Assembly (NCBI GenBank): GCA_965226915.1
Contig: CBDDEJ010000011.1
Location: 1-64,000 of the forward strand
DNA: 64,000 bases
Direction: 5' to 3'
DNA from: Io17-Chloro-G2 sp965226915
GTDB lineage: Bacteria > Chloroflexota > Dehalococcoidia > Lucifugimonadales > UBA3495
The position numbers were made by a program, and so were the translations under genes. Positions 50,962-59,730 of this stretch are shown piece after piece. How positions within the stretch are numbered: position 1 is the first letter of the stretch; each line of letters opens with the position of its first letter. The notes beneath the pieces were generated by a model, which searched no databases, was not told the DNA's origin, and worked only from the letters and a program-made list of their open reading frames with translations.

Positions 50962-51175
50962 AGAAGTCGTACCAGAGTTCTCCGCCGACTTCGGAGTAAA
51001 GAAAGCGGACCGCGTGGACTATGCCATCCTGACTGACGGCAAAGCAGTCCTAGTCATCGAATGTAAGTCAGCAACAGCCGATTTGAACAATGAACACGTT
51101 TCCCAGCTATTCCAATATTTTGCGGCGACGGAAGTCAGATTCGGAATTCTCACTAACAGCCTAATCTACCGCTTA

Positions 51176-52896
51176 TCCCGAATCCACCGATAGAGGGCGT
51201 GTCGCGACAGAGCGGATAGGAAAGGAAGTGCTCCTCTGAATCTGGGATAATGGTTTTATAACAGAAAACCGACCAGAAACAAGGAGCACCCAATAGATGC
51301 GACCACGCAACCACCTCGACCGCATCCACATCACCTTCGACGACCACCGCCTGGTCAACAATGCCGGCCTGCTCCTTCCCGCCACCTTGGCCTTGCACCT
51401 CGGCCTTTCCCAACTGGTTGACCGGCGCCTGGACCTGGGCCGGGCCCCAGGCCGAGCCAACACCGGTGACAAGATGATGACGCTGGTGGCATCTGCGTTG
51501 GCGGGCGGCGACTGCATCGACGACGCCGATGCGCTGCGCGCCGGCGGGACAGCCTGTACCCTGGGCAGTGTGCTCAAGGCGCCCTCCACCCTGGGCGCCT
51601 TCCTGCGCAGCTTTCGCTGGGGCCACGTCCGCCAACTGGACCGGGTGAGCCGCGAGTTGCTGGCCCGGGCCTGGCAGGCCGGAGCCGGACCCGGCGACGC
51701 ACCATTTACCATCGACCTTGATTCGACGATCTGCGAGACCTACGGACTGGCCAAGGAGGGCGCCCGCCACCACGGCTACACCGGCGCCCGGGGCTATCAC
51801 CCGCTGTTGGCCGTCGCCGCCGGCGCCGGCGACGTGCTGATGTCCCGGCTGCGCGAGGGCCGCGCCAACACCGCCCGCGGGGCCGCCCACTTCCTGCGGG
51901 AGACGGTGGGGCGGGTGCGCTACGCTGGCGCCAGCGGGCAGATCACCCTGCGGGCCGACAGCGGCTTCTATACCCACGCCGTGGTCGCCGTCTGCCGCAA
52001 GCTGGACGTGCGCTTCTCCATCACCATCCGCCAGCACAAAAGCCTGCGCAATCTCATCGAGGCCATACCCGAAGCTGCCTGGACGCCGATTCCCTACTGA
52101 ATGGACGGCGCCGCCGCTGTGGCCGAGACGACTTATACCCCCTTCCAGAGTGAGCCGGACGCCGCGCCGGTGCGGCTCATCGTCCGGCGGGTGCAGCCGA
52201 CCCCCGGTTCCCAACTGGCCCTCTTCGCCACCTACAGTTATCACGGCTTCATCACCGACCGGGACGGAGAGACCCTGGAACTGGAGGCCGACCACCGCCG
52301 CCACGCCGAGATCGAGAATGCGATACGCGACCTCAAGTACGGCGTCGGGTTGAACCACATGCCGTCCGGCCGCTTCGCCGCCAACGGCGCCTGGCTGGCC
52401 GTCCAGGTGATGGCCCACAACCTGGCCCGCTGGACCGCGCGCATCGGCCTGGGCGAGCAGATCGTGACCACCAAGACCCTCAGGCGACGGTTCTTCTCCC
52501 TGGCCGGACGGCTCACCCGCTCGGCGCGCCGCCTCACCCTGCATCTGCCCCAGCGCTGGCCTTGGGAAACCCAGTTCAGTCGCGCCCTGGCCCGGCTGCG
52601 CGCCCTGCCACTCCCAGCCTGACGACCCGTCTGCAACTGACCCGCCATCCGGCCAACTGAACGTCCCGGCAAACTCGCGCCAGTCCCGGTCCGCGAGCGC
52701 CTCTTCCCATATCCTATCCCGCCATCTCGCTCAGCACAGCCACTGCAGACCGCCATCGGCGCCCCCAAAAGCGCCTGCGACCGCCCGCCAACCTCCCGTC
52801 TACCCGAATTCGAGCCCGGATCATCGCGCCTGCAACTCCCTCCCCCCTCTTCCGCTGTCCTCACGCCCTCCATCCGGGTCCATCGGTGGATTCGGA
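51176..52896 (+). mobile_element. IS1380-family element, copy 3 (1721 bp), with 4-bp target duplication
   Basis: Ends as in copy 2; flanked by a perfect direct repeat CTTA (51172-51175 and 52897-52900), which sets the target duplication at 4 bp. It is inserted in the HsdR-N-like gene in the same orientation. Confidence 0.93.
51297..52622 (+). pseudogene. IS1380-family transposase, copy 3, with in-frame TGA at codon 268
   Basis: 441-codon frame like copy 2, including the same TGG-to-TGA change (52098-52100). It differs from copy 2 at a few positions (for example ATCACC for ATCTCC near the start and GCC for ACC at about 51679). The shared stop with different flanks shows that the two copies descend from one stop-bearing element or have been homogenised. 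Confidence 0.92.
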
Positions 52897-53842
52897 CTTA
52901 AAAAGCGACTTAGACAAACCTAACCAGATGGACTCTCGGCCATTCCTAGAGTTGAACATGTTGGAATGGGATGATGGGGTCATTCAAGAACTACAGCGGT
53001 TTGCCAAGTGGTCATTCGACCTACGAGATACCATCGATGCAGCCATCGACCTTAAATATACAAAAGAGATCAAGCGAATCTTGGACCAACAACTAAAGGA
53101 TCCTTCAGAAGACTTTGTACGGATGTTTGTCTCTCAGATTTATTCCGGCAAGATGACTCAGCGGGTGAGAGAACAGTTTGCACCCAGAGTCCGTGAAGCG
53201 TTCAGCGAGTTCATTAACGACCGTGTCGACCGTGTCGCCGACCGAGCCAAGTCTTCTATGGCTGCGGAAGGTTTAGCGGTGTCTCGGGAACGGAATTATC
53301 CGACAATATAACAGACACAGAGGAAGAGTCATCCGACGGTTCAGGTCAGGCAGTCGTTACCACGGATGAAGAGCGCCCGGGTTTTTACATCGTGAGGAGC
53401 CTACTTCACGGCGCTGTCAAATTAAACCGGGTGGCGATGCGAGACATGAAGTCCTATTGTGGCGTACTACTGGACGACAATAATCGGAAGCCCGTTTGCC
53501 GACTGTGGTTCAATGGGTCTCAGAAGTACTTGGGACTTTTCGACGAACAGAAACAAGAAGAACGAATCCCGATCGAAGATCTTGAAGACATCTACAATCA
53601 TGCCGAACGGCTTAAAGCGACCGTTCGCAATTATGACAACCCAACTGATGGCGCTGACTGACATCTCCACTGAAATTGGACACCGCTGAACTTAACTTCA
53701 CGCCATACCAAAGACCCGGACCATCGCAAAAGGGGGCTTGCGCGATCCGGGCCTGTGAATTCGTGTGGGATAGGGGACCCCGGCTGAAGGGGGATACGGT
53801 GCCAGAAGATCCTAACCCCCAGGAAAACGGCTTAGGTGAACG

Positions 53843-53896
53843 TTGTGGCGATTGTGGCGATTGTGGCGATTGTGGCGATTGTGGCGATTGTGGCGA
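53843..53896. repeat. Tandem repeat, 6 copies of TTGTGGCGA
   Basis: Six perfect 9-bp units in a row. Read in one frame they give Cys-Gly-Asp repeats, but the surrounding frame has no protein-like features. This is a microsatellite-like array with potential for length change. Confidence 0.85.
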
Positions 53897-54145
53897 TTTC
53901 GCTAATTATCTGTGCCTGGACAGCCCTTCATGAAGCTGGTCCACGTCGGCATGGGGCATCGGGACCCCATCCCTTTCGACCACCTTCTCCTTCAACCCAC
54001 TTCGGATTGCTTGCCCTTCACGCACAACACTTACTTTAATGAGTGATGAGTATTCAAAGTGTGTCTAATTGTTCTAATTCGCAACGCTTCTAGCTAGGTT
54101 GGTGAACGGAACCCTTCTATCATCTAGCTCCCATTAGAGTTTATA

Positions 54146-54193
54146 CTTCATAAGCGGCAGGCCACTGGTTCGAACCCAGTCGGCGCCACCAAC
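54146..54193 (+). other. Putative attR (duplicate of tRNA-Met 3' half)
   Basis: CTTCATAAGCGGCAGGCCAC, then TGGTTCGAACCCAGTCGGCG and CCACCAAC. It differs from the tRNA at three positions and lacks the 5' half, so it is not a tRNA gene. Confidence 0.72.
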
Positions 54194-54430
54194 ACCTCTC
54201 CGTACACCATATGGGAAGCCAGCACCTCCTCCAACTTCTAAAAAGCAACCCGGCGCCACAAAACCTGCGCCGGCGGCCATCGGATATCCGCGAAAAAAGA
54301 TGCGTCTTCGGGTCTGGCCTCAGGCGCCATTTCCTCAAAATTCGGCACACTAGTTAACAGCAAACCGCCGAAATAATCTGATAGACTTCGTGTTTTATCG
54401 GGATCTGTAGTCGTGTAGGAGGAAGCGATA

Positions 54431-55117
54431 ATGCCCTACTGCACCAATTGCGGCGCCGGGGTTGAAAAGGGGGGCAACTTTTGTGGGAGCTGCGGGACCG
54501 GCATAGGCCAGACCGCGCCCCTCGGTTACCCCATATCTCTCAACAGAATCCTCTTTCTTACCATCGTCTCATTTGGATTTTACCTGTTCTACTGGTTCTA
54601 CTTGACGTGGAGACACTACCGCGACCACACGGGAAACGAAGCATATCCCATCTGGCACGCCCTAACTTTATTTATTCCGATTTATGGCCTTTTCCGAATC
54701 CATGCCCATGTTCGATCTTATAATGAATTGATGAGCAAATCCGGATTGCTTAGCGGCATGGCTCCAGCGTGGGTGGCGACGGTGATCCTGATTGCAATCA
54801 TCCTTGGCAATGTGGCGGGCACACTAAGCGGCGGGTTGTTGGGAATTGATGATTACACCTTCCGCGCCGCCGTGTCGGCAGCACTCTTATTAGCTGTGTC
54901 ATTGGCCTTGTACTTAGGCGTAATCCTGCATGTCCAAAGTAATTTGAACAGATATTGGGAGAGCCTGGCGAATGTTCAAATCGTCCCTTCCAATGTTCGA
55001 GTCGGCGAAGTCGTGTTCTCGATCATTGGCTTGTTCGCATGGCTGGACACCATATTGTCTCTGTTGAGCGCCTCTTACAGGGTTGCTGAAACTGCTGGGG
55101 TCGCCACGCCATTCTGA
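54431..55117 (+). CDS. Zinc-ribbon membrane protein (DUF4234-like)
   Basis: 228 residues. An N-terminal zinc ribbon uses two CxxC pairs ('YCTNCGAG' and 'FCGSCGTG'), followed by about five hydrophobic segments from residue 35. 'LNRILFLTIVSFGFYLFYWF' and 'YLTWRHYRDHTG' resemble the DUF4234 pattern (xxLxxxTxGxYxxYWxYxxW). It is probably an inner-membrane protein with a cytoplasmic ribbon; function unknown. TAGGAGGA lies 8 nt upstream of the ATG. It sits just outside the island's right boundary. Confidence 0.78.
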   Translation: MPYCTNCGAGVEKGGNFCGSCGTGIGQTAPLGYPISLNRILFLTIVSFGFYLFYWFYLTWRHYRDHTGNEAYPIWHALTLFIPIYGLFRIHAHVRSYNELMSKSGLLSGMAPAWVATVILIAIILGNVAGTLSGGLLGIDDYTFRAAVSAALLLAVSLALYLGVILHVQSNLNRYWESLANVQIVPSNVRVGEVVFSIIGLFAWLDTILSLLSASYRVAETAGVATPF

Positions 55118-55219
55118 TAGAACCCAATAGCCGCCACTGGGTTAAGCCCCCATGCTAAACTGTACCCGAGCCGATTGAGGCAATCGCAACAAGCTACGAA
55201 AACGCGAGAAGGGGGAAGT

Positions 55220-55684
55220 ATGGCTAGGATCAAACACATCGCTCTGCACACTGAAGACCCGTCGAAGACCGCCGATTTCTATAAACAGACCTTCGGGCTG
55301 GACGAGCTTCGAAGGGAGCCCCAAGACACCGGCGCTGACGGCGTCTGGCTCACCGACGGTTATATCTATTTCGCCATCTTGAAATTCGGCGGCGAAGAAG
55401 CTCCCAACCTGGGCGAAGGCCCCTCCACCGTCAAGGGCGTGCACCACATCGGGTTCTACGTGGACGACATGGACCAGGCCGTCGCCGACGTGGAAGCCGC
55501 TAATTGCACCGAATGCCCCACCAGCAGCAAGGTCAACCGCAAATACATGGGCCCCGACGGCCTAATGATCGATCTGCGGGAAAGGGGATGGGACGAGCAG
55601 ATCCGGGCCCGAAGCACCCTCTATGAACTCACCCCGGCAGGCCCCATAAAGCGCGGGGAGAAACAACCGCTTTCGGCTGACTAA
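55220..55684 (+). CDS. VOC (glyoxalase/bleomycin resistance) superfamily protein
   Basis: 154 residues from the ATG at 55220 (MARIKHIALHTEDP), preceded by GGGGGAAG. Two beta-alpha-beta-beta-beta modules are seen: 'HIALHTEDPSKTADFYKQTF' with 'FGLDEL', and 'GVHHIGFYVDDMDQAVADVE'. The metal ligands would be H8 and the second-module His and Glu-type positions; the end 'YMGPDGLMIDLRERGW' contributes the last strand. Members include lactoylglutathione lyase, dioxygenases and epimerases; the exact activity is open. A strong terminator follows. Confidence 0.82.
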   Translation: MARIKHIALHTEDPSKTADFYKQTFGLDELRREPQDTGADGVWLTDGYIYFAILKFGGEEAPNLGEGPSTVKGVHHIGFYVDDMDQAVADVEAANCTECPTSSKVNRKYMGPDGLMIDLRERGWDEQIRARSTLYELTPAGPIKRGEKQPLSAD

Positions 55685-55699
55685 TCCCTCTAAGGTCCG

Positions 55700-55741
55700 A
55701 AAACCAAGCCGCCCGCCGGGAAAGGCGGGCGGCTTGGTTTT
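55700..55741 (+). terminator. Rho-independent terminator after the VOC gene
   Basis: AAAACCAAGCCGCCCGCC (55700-55717) pairs with GGCGGGCGGCTTGGTTTT (55724-55741): an 18-bp perfect stem with a GGGAAA loop. It is symmetrical and could also act on the reverse strand. Confidence 0.88.
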
Positions 55742-55768
55742 GAGGCCCCCCGTTGAGAAAATACACCC

Positions 55769-57392
55769 ATGCGACGAAGAATTCCGTGGGTAAAATTGGT
55801 CCAAGTCCTGCTATCGGTCATCGTCCTTTCGGCCTGCGCCGGGGCCGCGACAACCTCCTCTCCCCAAAGTACAGCGATTCAGACGGTCTCTCAGTTGGAG
55901 AACCCTAAGGGGTCAGTCGCGATTCAGGCGCCTGCGGCCAATCCCAGTCCAACCACCGCCTCTGAGGTAGCCAAAACAGTTCTTCCCGCCGCGGGTCTGG
56001 CCCCGACGACACCGGCGCCCACTCTGCCGGGGGCTACGGGGGCGGTGTTGGCAACCCCCGCTCCTACCGCAGCACCCATTGTGAGATTGACCCCAGTTGC
56101 CACCCACCCAGTGACGGCTACCGCCACTCTTGTTCCACTGGCGGCGACACCAGTTCCGTTTGTTCTCCGCACGCCCGCTCCTGCGCCGAGGCCCACCGCG
56201 GCCACAGCTCCTGACCCCCGTTCGCAATCGCGATGGATGGGACCTGCCGAGTGCCAGGCCAACCGGCGTGACCTATACTGCCCCGCCGGTTGGCCTGGAC
56301 GACACCTTGATCATCGAACCTATGGGGAAGCTCCACGGCGGCCACGTCACGCCCACCGACCATACGTATATCCGGCACACCAAGATGACCGAGTTCGAGA
56401 AACACCAAGAGGCGGTGCAGTCGGGCCAAGACCCCTTGCCTTGGGCATCCCCAGCAGATGTCATGTCCCCAGCCGCCGGTTACATCACCCATATCCAGGC
56501 TTTTCCCTTCGGACCCGCGCCATATGGGTTCACCGGTGTCTTGGAAGATTACCGTGTGATTATTTGGCACACCTGCGCCATCTCCACCATATATATCCAC
56601 TTGGGCGGTCTGGCGCCGGAGATAGTTGAGGCCACCGGAGGCATCCCTAGCGGAAGCTCTTGGTCTCCCTCCGGACCCGGCGACACACCGATTTTTGTCA
56701 ATGCAGGCCAGGTGATTGGCAAGGTCGGCGCCCAGGGAATCGACTACAGTGTTCACGACAATCGGGTGGTGCTGGAAGGGTTTGCGATTCCTACGCACTA
56801 CGAAGGGGAGGCGTGGAAGATTCACACTGTGGACCCATACGCCTATTTCGCCGAGCCGCTCCTTTCCCAAATGCTGGCCAAAAGTCCACGGACGGCCGAA
56901 CCAAGAGGCGGCCGAATCGACTACGACAGGGAAGGTAGGCTGGTCGGGAACTGGTTCTTGGAAGGAACGTCGGATTATTCGGGCGGCGCTTCGTTGGGCT
57001 TTTGCGGCAACCGGCCATGTCCCTATTGGACCGGGCATCTGTCCATAGCCTATGACCACATCGACCCGGCGCAGATCAGGGTATCCATCGGCGCCGACGT
57101 GGGTATCGGCCACGAACTTTGCCGGGTGTGCGACTCGGTCTACGGCGTGTTGGGCAACTCGCCCGACCCTGCCGATATCAGCGTCCAATCCGGAATGGTG
57201 AAATACGGACTGGTTGCCCGGGAACACGCCGGAGAATACCGGGTGGATACTAAAAACGTCGACAGCCAGGTTCTGGGCACGTTTTTGGCCCAAGTGGTGG
57301 ACCAGCGCACGATCAAGATGGAAGTGGTCGCCGGAACCCATCCAGACCAGATGGACGGCTTCACTCAAGCGGCGAAGATCTATCACCGGTGA
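55769..57392 (+). pseudogene. Lipoprotein with M23-like domain, frameshifted after the linker
   Basis: The first frame (from ATG 55769) gives a signal peptide with lipobox (VLSAC|AGA) and a 130-residue Ala/Pro/Thr linker. Near 56225-56240, around a CCCCC run, the coding frame shifts, and the globular part continues in another frame to 57392 ('RPTGVTYTAPPVGLDDTLII' onward). That part has an M23/LytM-like layout, with 'DVMSPAAGYITHI', 'VIIWHTCAISTIYIHLGGL' and 'VNAGQVIGKVGAQGIDYSVH', although the usual HxxxD zinc site is not clear. It could be a frameshift mutation, a sequencing error in a C run, or a phase-variable tract. As one protein it would be about 540 residues, anchored outside the membrane. 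Confidence 0.72.
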
Positions 57393-57495
57393 TGGCGGCG
57401 ATGGCCGTTTTGATGGTCGGAGACGTAAGCTGGCTCGCCGGCAAAGATTCTCGACAAGTGCTGTCTGAGAATGGTCCCGGTATCCGGAGGCTTCG

Positions 57496-57777
57496 ATGAG
57501 ATCCACGGCCGCGTTGAAAACCAAATTGACCGCGAAATTACTGGGCTGGGCGGAACGCCGGGAGACCGCCAATCTGGCGAAACGTTCCTCCCGCAGGGGT
57601 CTGGCTCCATTGTTGGTGATTGGGGCGGGATTAAACGGCGCCTGGTTGATGTCCGAAGGCAACGCCACCGTGTACGCCAGCTTGGGCGGACAGCAGATGC
57701 AAGGGGAAATAAGCAAAAAAGACCGGCGGAATGCCTCGGAATTCGTGAACCCGTTGTTTGAGTTAAAGCAGGAATAA
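57496..57777 (+). CDS. Small hypothetical membrane protein
   Basis: 93 residues, basic N-terminal half (KTKLTAKLLGWAERRETANL, RSSRR), one hydrophobic stretch 'GLAPLLVIGAGLNGAWLM', and a polar C-terminus. TCCGGAGG lies 5 nt upstream of the ATG. I do not recognise the family. The IS66-type element is inserted 12 bp after its stop. Confidence 0.55.
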   Translation: MRSTAALKTKLTAKLLGWAERRETANLAKRSSRRGLAPLLVIGAGLNGAWLMSEGNATVYASLGGQQMQGEISKKDRRNASEFVNPLFELKQE

Positions 57778-57789
57778 AGGACAATTTTT

Positions 57790-59235
57790 GAATCTGTTCA
57801 GAGTTGAGGCGAAGTGAGCAACCGGCGGCATTCCAGGAGGGGATTGAGACCTCTGGCCCGCCAGGTGCCAAAGAGGGATGCCAAGGTCATCTTGCTGTCG
57901 GCGCCCTGCCCTGAGCGGGCGCCGCCGCTGATCTTGCGACTGGTTACCAGATGCCGCAGGCTCCGCTCGGCGGCGTTGTTGTCTGAGGGCACGGCTGGGT
58001 CCGACACGAAGACAAACAGTTCCTTGATGAACCGTTCCATGCGCCGGCAGAGCTTGGCCTGAACCGCCAGGGGATCTTTCGCCAGGGGATCTTTAAGGAA
58101 AGGCCGCGCCAAGACCATTAGTTTCTCCTCCAGCATTAGCTGGGTGCGATGGCCTGGCTGGGCTCGGGGAAGGACCGAGGCCTTGGCCTCCGTGTAGACC
58201 TGGTGAACCGCCTCGGCCCACTGAGCCAGCCCAGCGTCTTCTGGGTACAACCCTTTCAGGTCATGGATATCCCGCAGCAGATGAGCCCAGCACCGTTGCT
58301 TCAGGCCCGGGTAGTGGTTATAGGCCGCGTAGAAATCACTGACCAACACTCCGCTGAAGGAGGAATCCAGCACCTCATCCACCACCCCCTTATCCCGACC
58401 CCGACGCAGGAAGTATCGTTCGCTGGGAGTGCTGAAGGTCCAAACATAGCCGTTGCTCCCGTCCTGGCGCCAGCCGGTTTCGTCGCCCTGCACCACGGGA
58501 CTGGCGCGGACTTGCTCGAGCACCTCTCGCACCGCCGTCTCAGCCTGACGGGCTACTCCATGGACGGCCTCGACGATGGCGCCAACACTCAGGTGCAACT
58601 GATGGACGCTCTCCAGGTATCATTAGATGATTCTTATGGGCAACCGTCCCTCCTCCCGCAGGGTCACCATCAGGCTTACCAGATTGACCCCCAGGCGCTG
58701 CTGGCCCAGAACCACCCCCTGCAGGGCCTCTTTGGGCAGCCGGCGCCGCTGGCATACCGGACAGATGCGGGCTACCAGGGCGTGCTCGGTCACTTCTACC
58801 GGAGCCACCGGTAGCTCAATGACTTCCCGAGTTCGCTGTACCCATCCGCCGTTCAGGTGAGTCCCGCAGTCGGGACAGACCGCCACGGCATGCTCCACCC
58901 GCCGGGTAGGAGTCATGCGCTGGCGGGCGAAGCCATGGCGGCGCGGCTTTCTGGGCTCCTTTTTCTCCGGCGCTTGCCGGCTGGAGTGCGGCTGATTACC
59001 CGGCATCCCCGACGACCCGCGCCGGTTGGGACGGGATTCCAGAACCCCAATCCGCCTTTGCAAATCGGCAATGACTCCCCGCTGGCCGGCAATTATCTCC
59101 AGCAGAGTTTCGCCACTCGCCGCGTTCAGGTCTAGTTCAGTGTCCACCTCCCTGGTATGCCACAACTCCCCCGGCCATGCCAGCGTTTTTCCAACGGCTT
59201 TGAGCCAATTCACCTCATCAAGTCTGAACAGTTAC
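57790..59235 (-). mobile_element. IS66-type element (about 1446 bp) with 8-bp target duplication
   Basis: Left end GAATCTGTTCAGAGTTGA; right end (reverse complement) GTAACTGTTCAGACTTGA. The flanks CAATTTTT (57782-57789) and TAATTTTT (59236-59243) match at 7 of 8 positions, consistent with the 8-bp duplication of IS66. Only the transposase is present; the usual small accessory ORFs are absent, as in the ISBst12-like subgroup. Confidence 0.82.
57798..59213 (-). pseudogene. IS66-family transposase with two in-frame stops
   Basis: About 470 codons. N-terminal part: coiled-coil 'GETLLEIIAGQRGVIADLQR' and a zinc-finger 'CPDCGTHL' / 'CPVCQRR'. C-terminal part: 'VVQGDETGWRQDGSNGYVWT' (first Asp), 'VLVSDFYAAYNHYPGLKQRC' (second Asp) and 'VPSDNNAAERSLRHLVTSRK' (Glu). 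Between them, at 58623-58628 on the minus strand, the frame reads ATC-TAA-TGA-TAC where IS66 proteins have a conserved I-Q-W-Y-like stretch. The same frame continues on both sides, so these are point-mutation stops. Confidence 0.88.
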
Positions 59236-59309
59236 TAATTTTTCACCCGATTACCTTCGCCGACCTCGAGTGTTAGACTGGTGCAGTGATTTCCCGGCGG
59301 GGTAGTCTC

Positions 59310-59462
59310 CTAGTACTACAACGACGCGTTATCCTACAAGGTAACTCGTGGGCGGATTTTGAAGCTGGCAACGAACGAGTGCGAGTCTCCCATGATGAAC
59401 GGTCCGTAGCTGAAGAAGAAGACCTGAGCGTGTTTTCTCATAACGCGTCGTTGTAGTACTAG
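59310..59462. mobile_element. 153-bp IS701-type MITE, copy 3
   Basis: Same sequence as 48853-49005, again followed directly by a 179-bp repeat that shares its right CTAG. The pair lies about 70 bp from the IS66 end, in the gap before the MFS gene. Confidence 0.88.
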
Positions 59463-59637
59463 AGGTCTGGCCGGAAAGCCATTGGCCGGGTTTCGCGCTA
59501 CGCCAGACAGACGTATTATAGTCTTATGTGGCATGATAGTGTCTTTAATACGGTTCAAAAACCCACTGTTACATCGACAATCGTCGCTAAGAAAACGGCA
59601 GCTTGGAGAGAATCGGGGTTTCCGTCCGAGTTTCTAG
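59459..59637 (+). mobile_element. 179-bp CTAG-bounded MITE-like repeat, copy E
   Basis: Same repeat as 19031-19209. Private changes include TCTTTAATACG, CAAAAACCC and ACGGCAGCTTGGAG. The most diverged copy in its right half. Confidence 0.86.
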
Positions 59638-59730
59638 GCCGCACCGCCGAATCACGTTAAGCTTTCTGGCGGCACGACACTCTGGCCCCGGCATCGGTCG
59701 TTTTCCATCGCTACGCCTGAGTCCAATATA

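Larger units (their letters stand above)
50648..53661 (+). pseudogene. HsdR N-terminal-like (PD-(D/E)xK) nuclease gene, multiply broken
   Basis: Pieces in order: 'MDFIDEIHAWR' (50648), 'GIPEKLPGIRTEEATKTALI' (other frame), the 179-bp repeat, 'VPEFSADFGVKKADRVDYAI' to 'LVIECKSATADLN' (nuclease D...ExK), IS1380-type copy 3, 'FLELNMLEWDDGVIQELQRF' to 'FINDRVDRVADRA', and after a second frameshift near 53290 'MRDMKSYCGVLLDDNNRKPV'. This is the order of the roughly 370-residue family annotated as type I restriction enzyme N-terminal domain proteins. Two frameshifts and two insertions make it non-functional. No HsdM or HsdS is present; stand-alone members exist, with unknown roles. Confidence 0.82.
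47611..54194. mobile_element. Decayed integrative island at tRNA-Met (about 6.5 kb)
   Basis: Bounded by a direct repeat of the tRNA 3' half (47611-47658 and 54146-54193, three mismatches in 48). It begins with a tyrosine integrase directly after the tRNA, the usual layout of tRNA-targeting islands. Cargo: a broken HsdR-N-like nuclease gene and a dense set of transposons. The integrase and every other gene inside are disrupted, so the island appears immobile. The DNA outside the repeats resumes normal gene content. Confidence 0.75.
53662..54430. other. Non-coding stretch at the right end of the island
   Basis: 769 bp. It holds the 9-bp tandem repeat (53843-53896), the putative attR (54146-54193), and otherwise no gene I can support. 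The open frames here are low-complexity or antisense. Confidence 0.5.

Noticed and set aside
53676..53933. 85-codon frame with Cys-Gly-Asp repeats, suggestive of a metal-binding peptide
   Set aside because: The Cys pattern is just translation of the TTGTGGCGA microsatellite; there is no RBS, and the rest of the frame is not protein-like.
54146..54193. Second tRNA-Met gene
   Set aside because: Only the 3' half is present; no D-arm or 5' acceptor strand precedes it. It fits an att duplicate.
56118..57716. Minus-strand open frame of 532 codons
   Set aside because: It overlaps the M23-like lipoprotein and the small hypothetical gene in antisense; no recognisable features.
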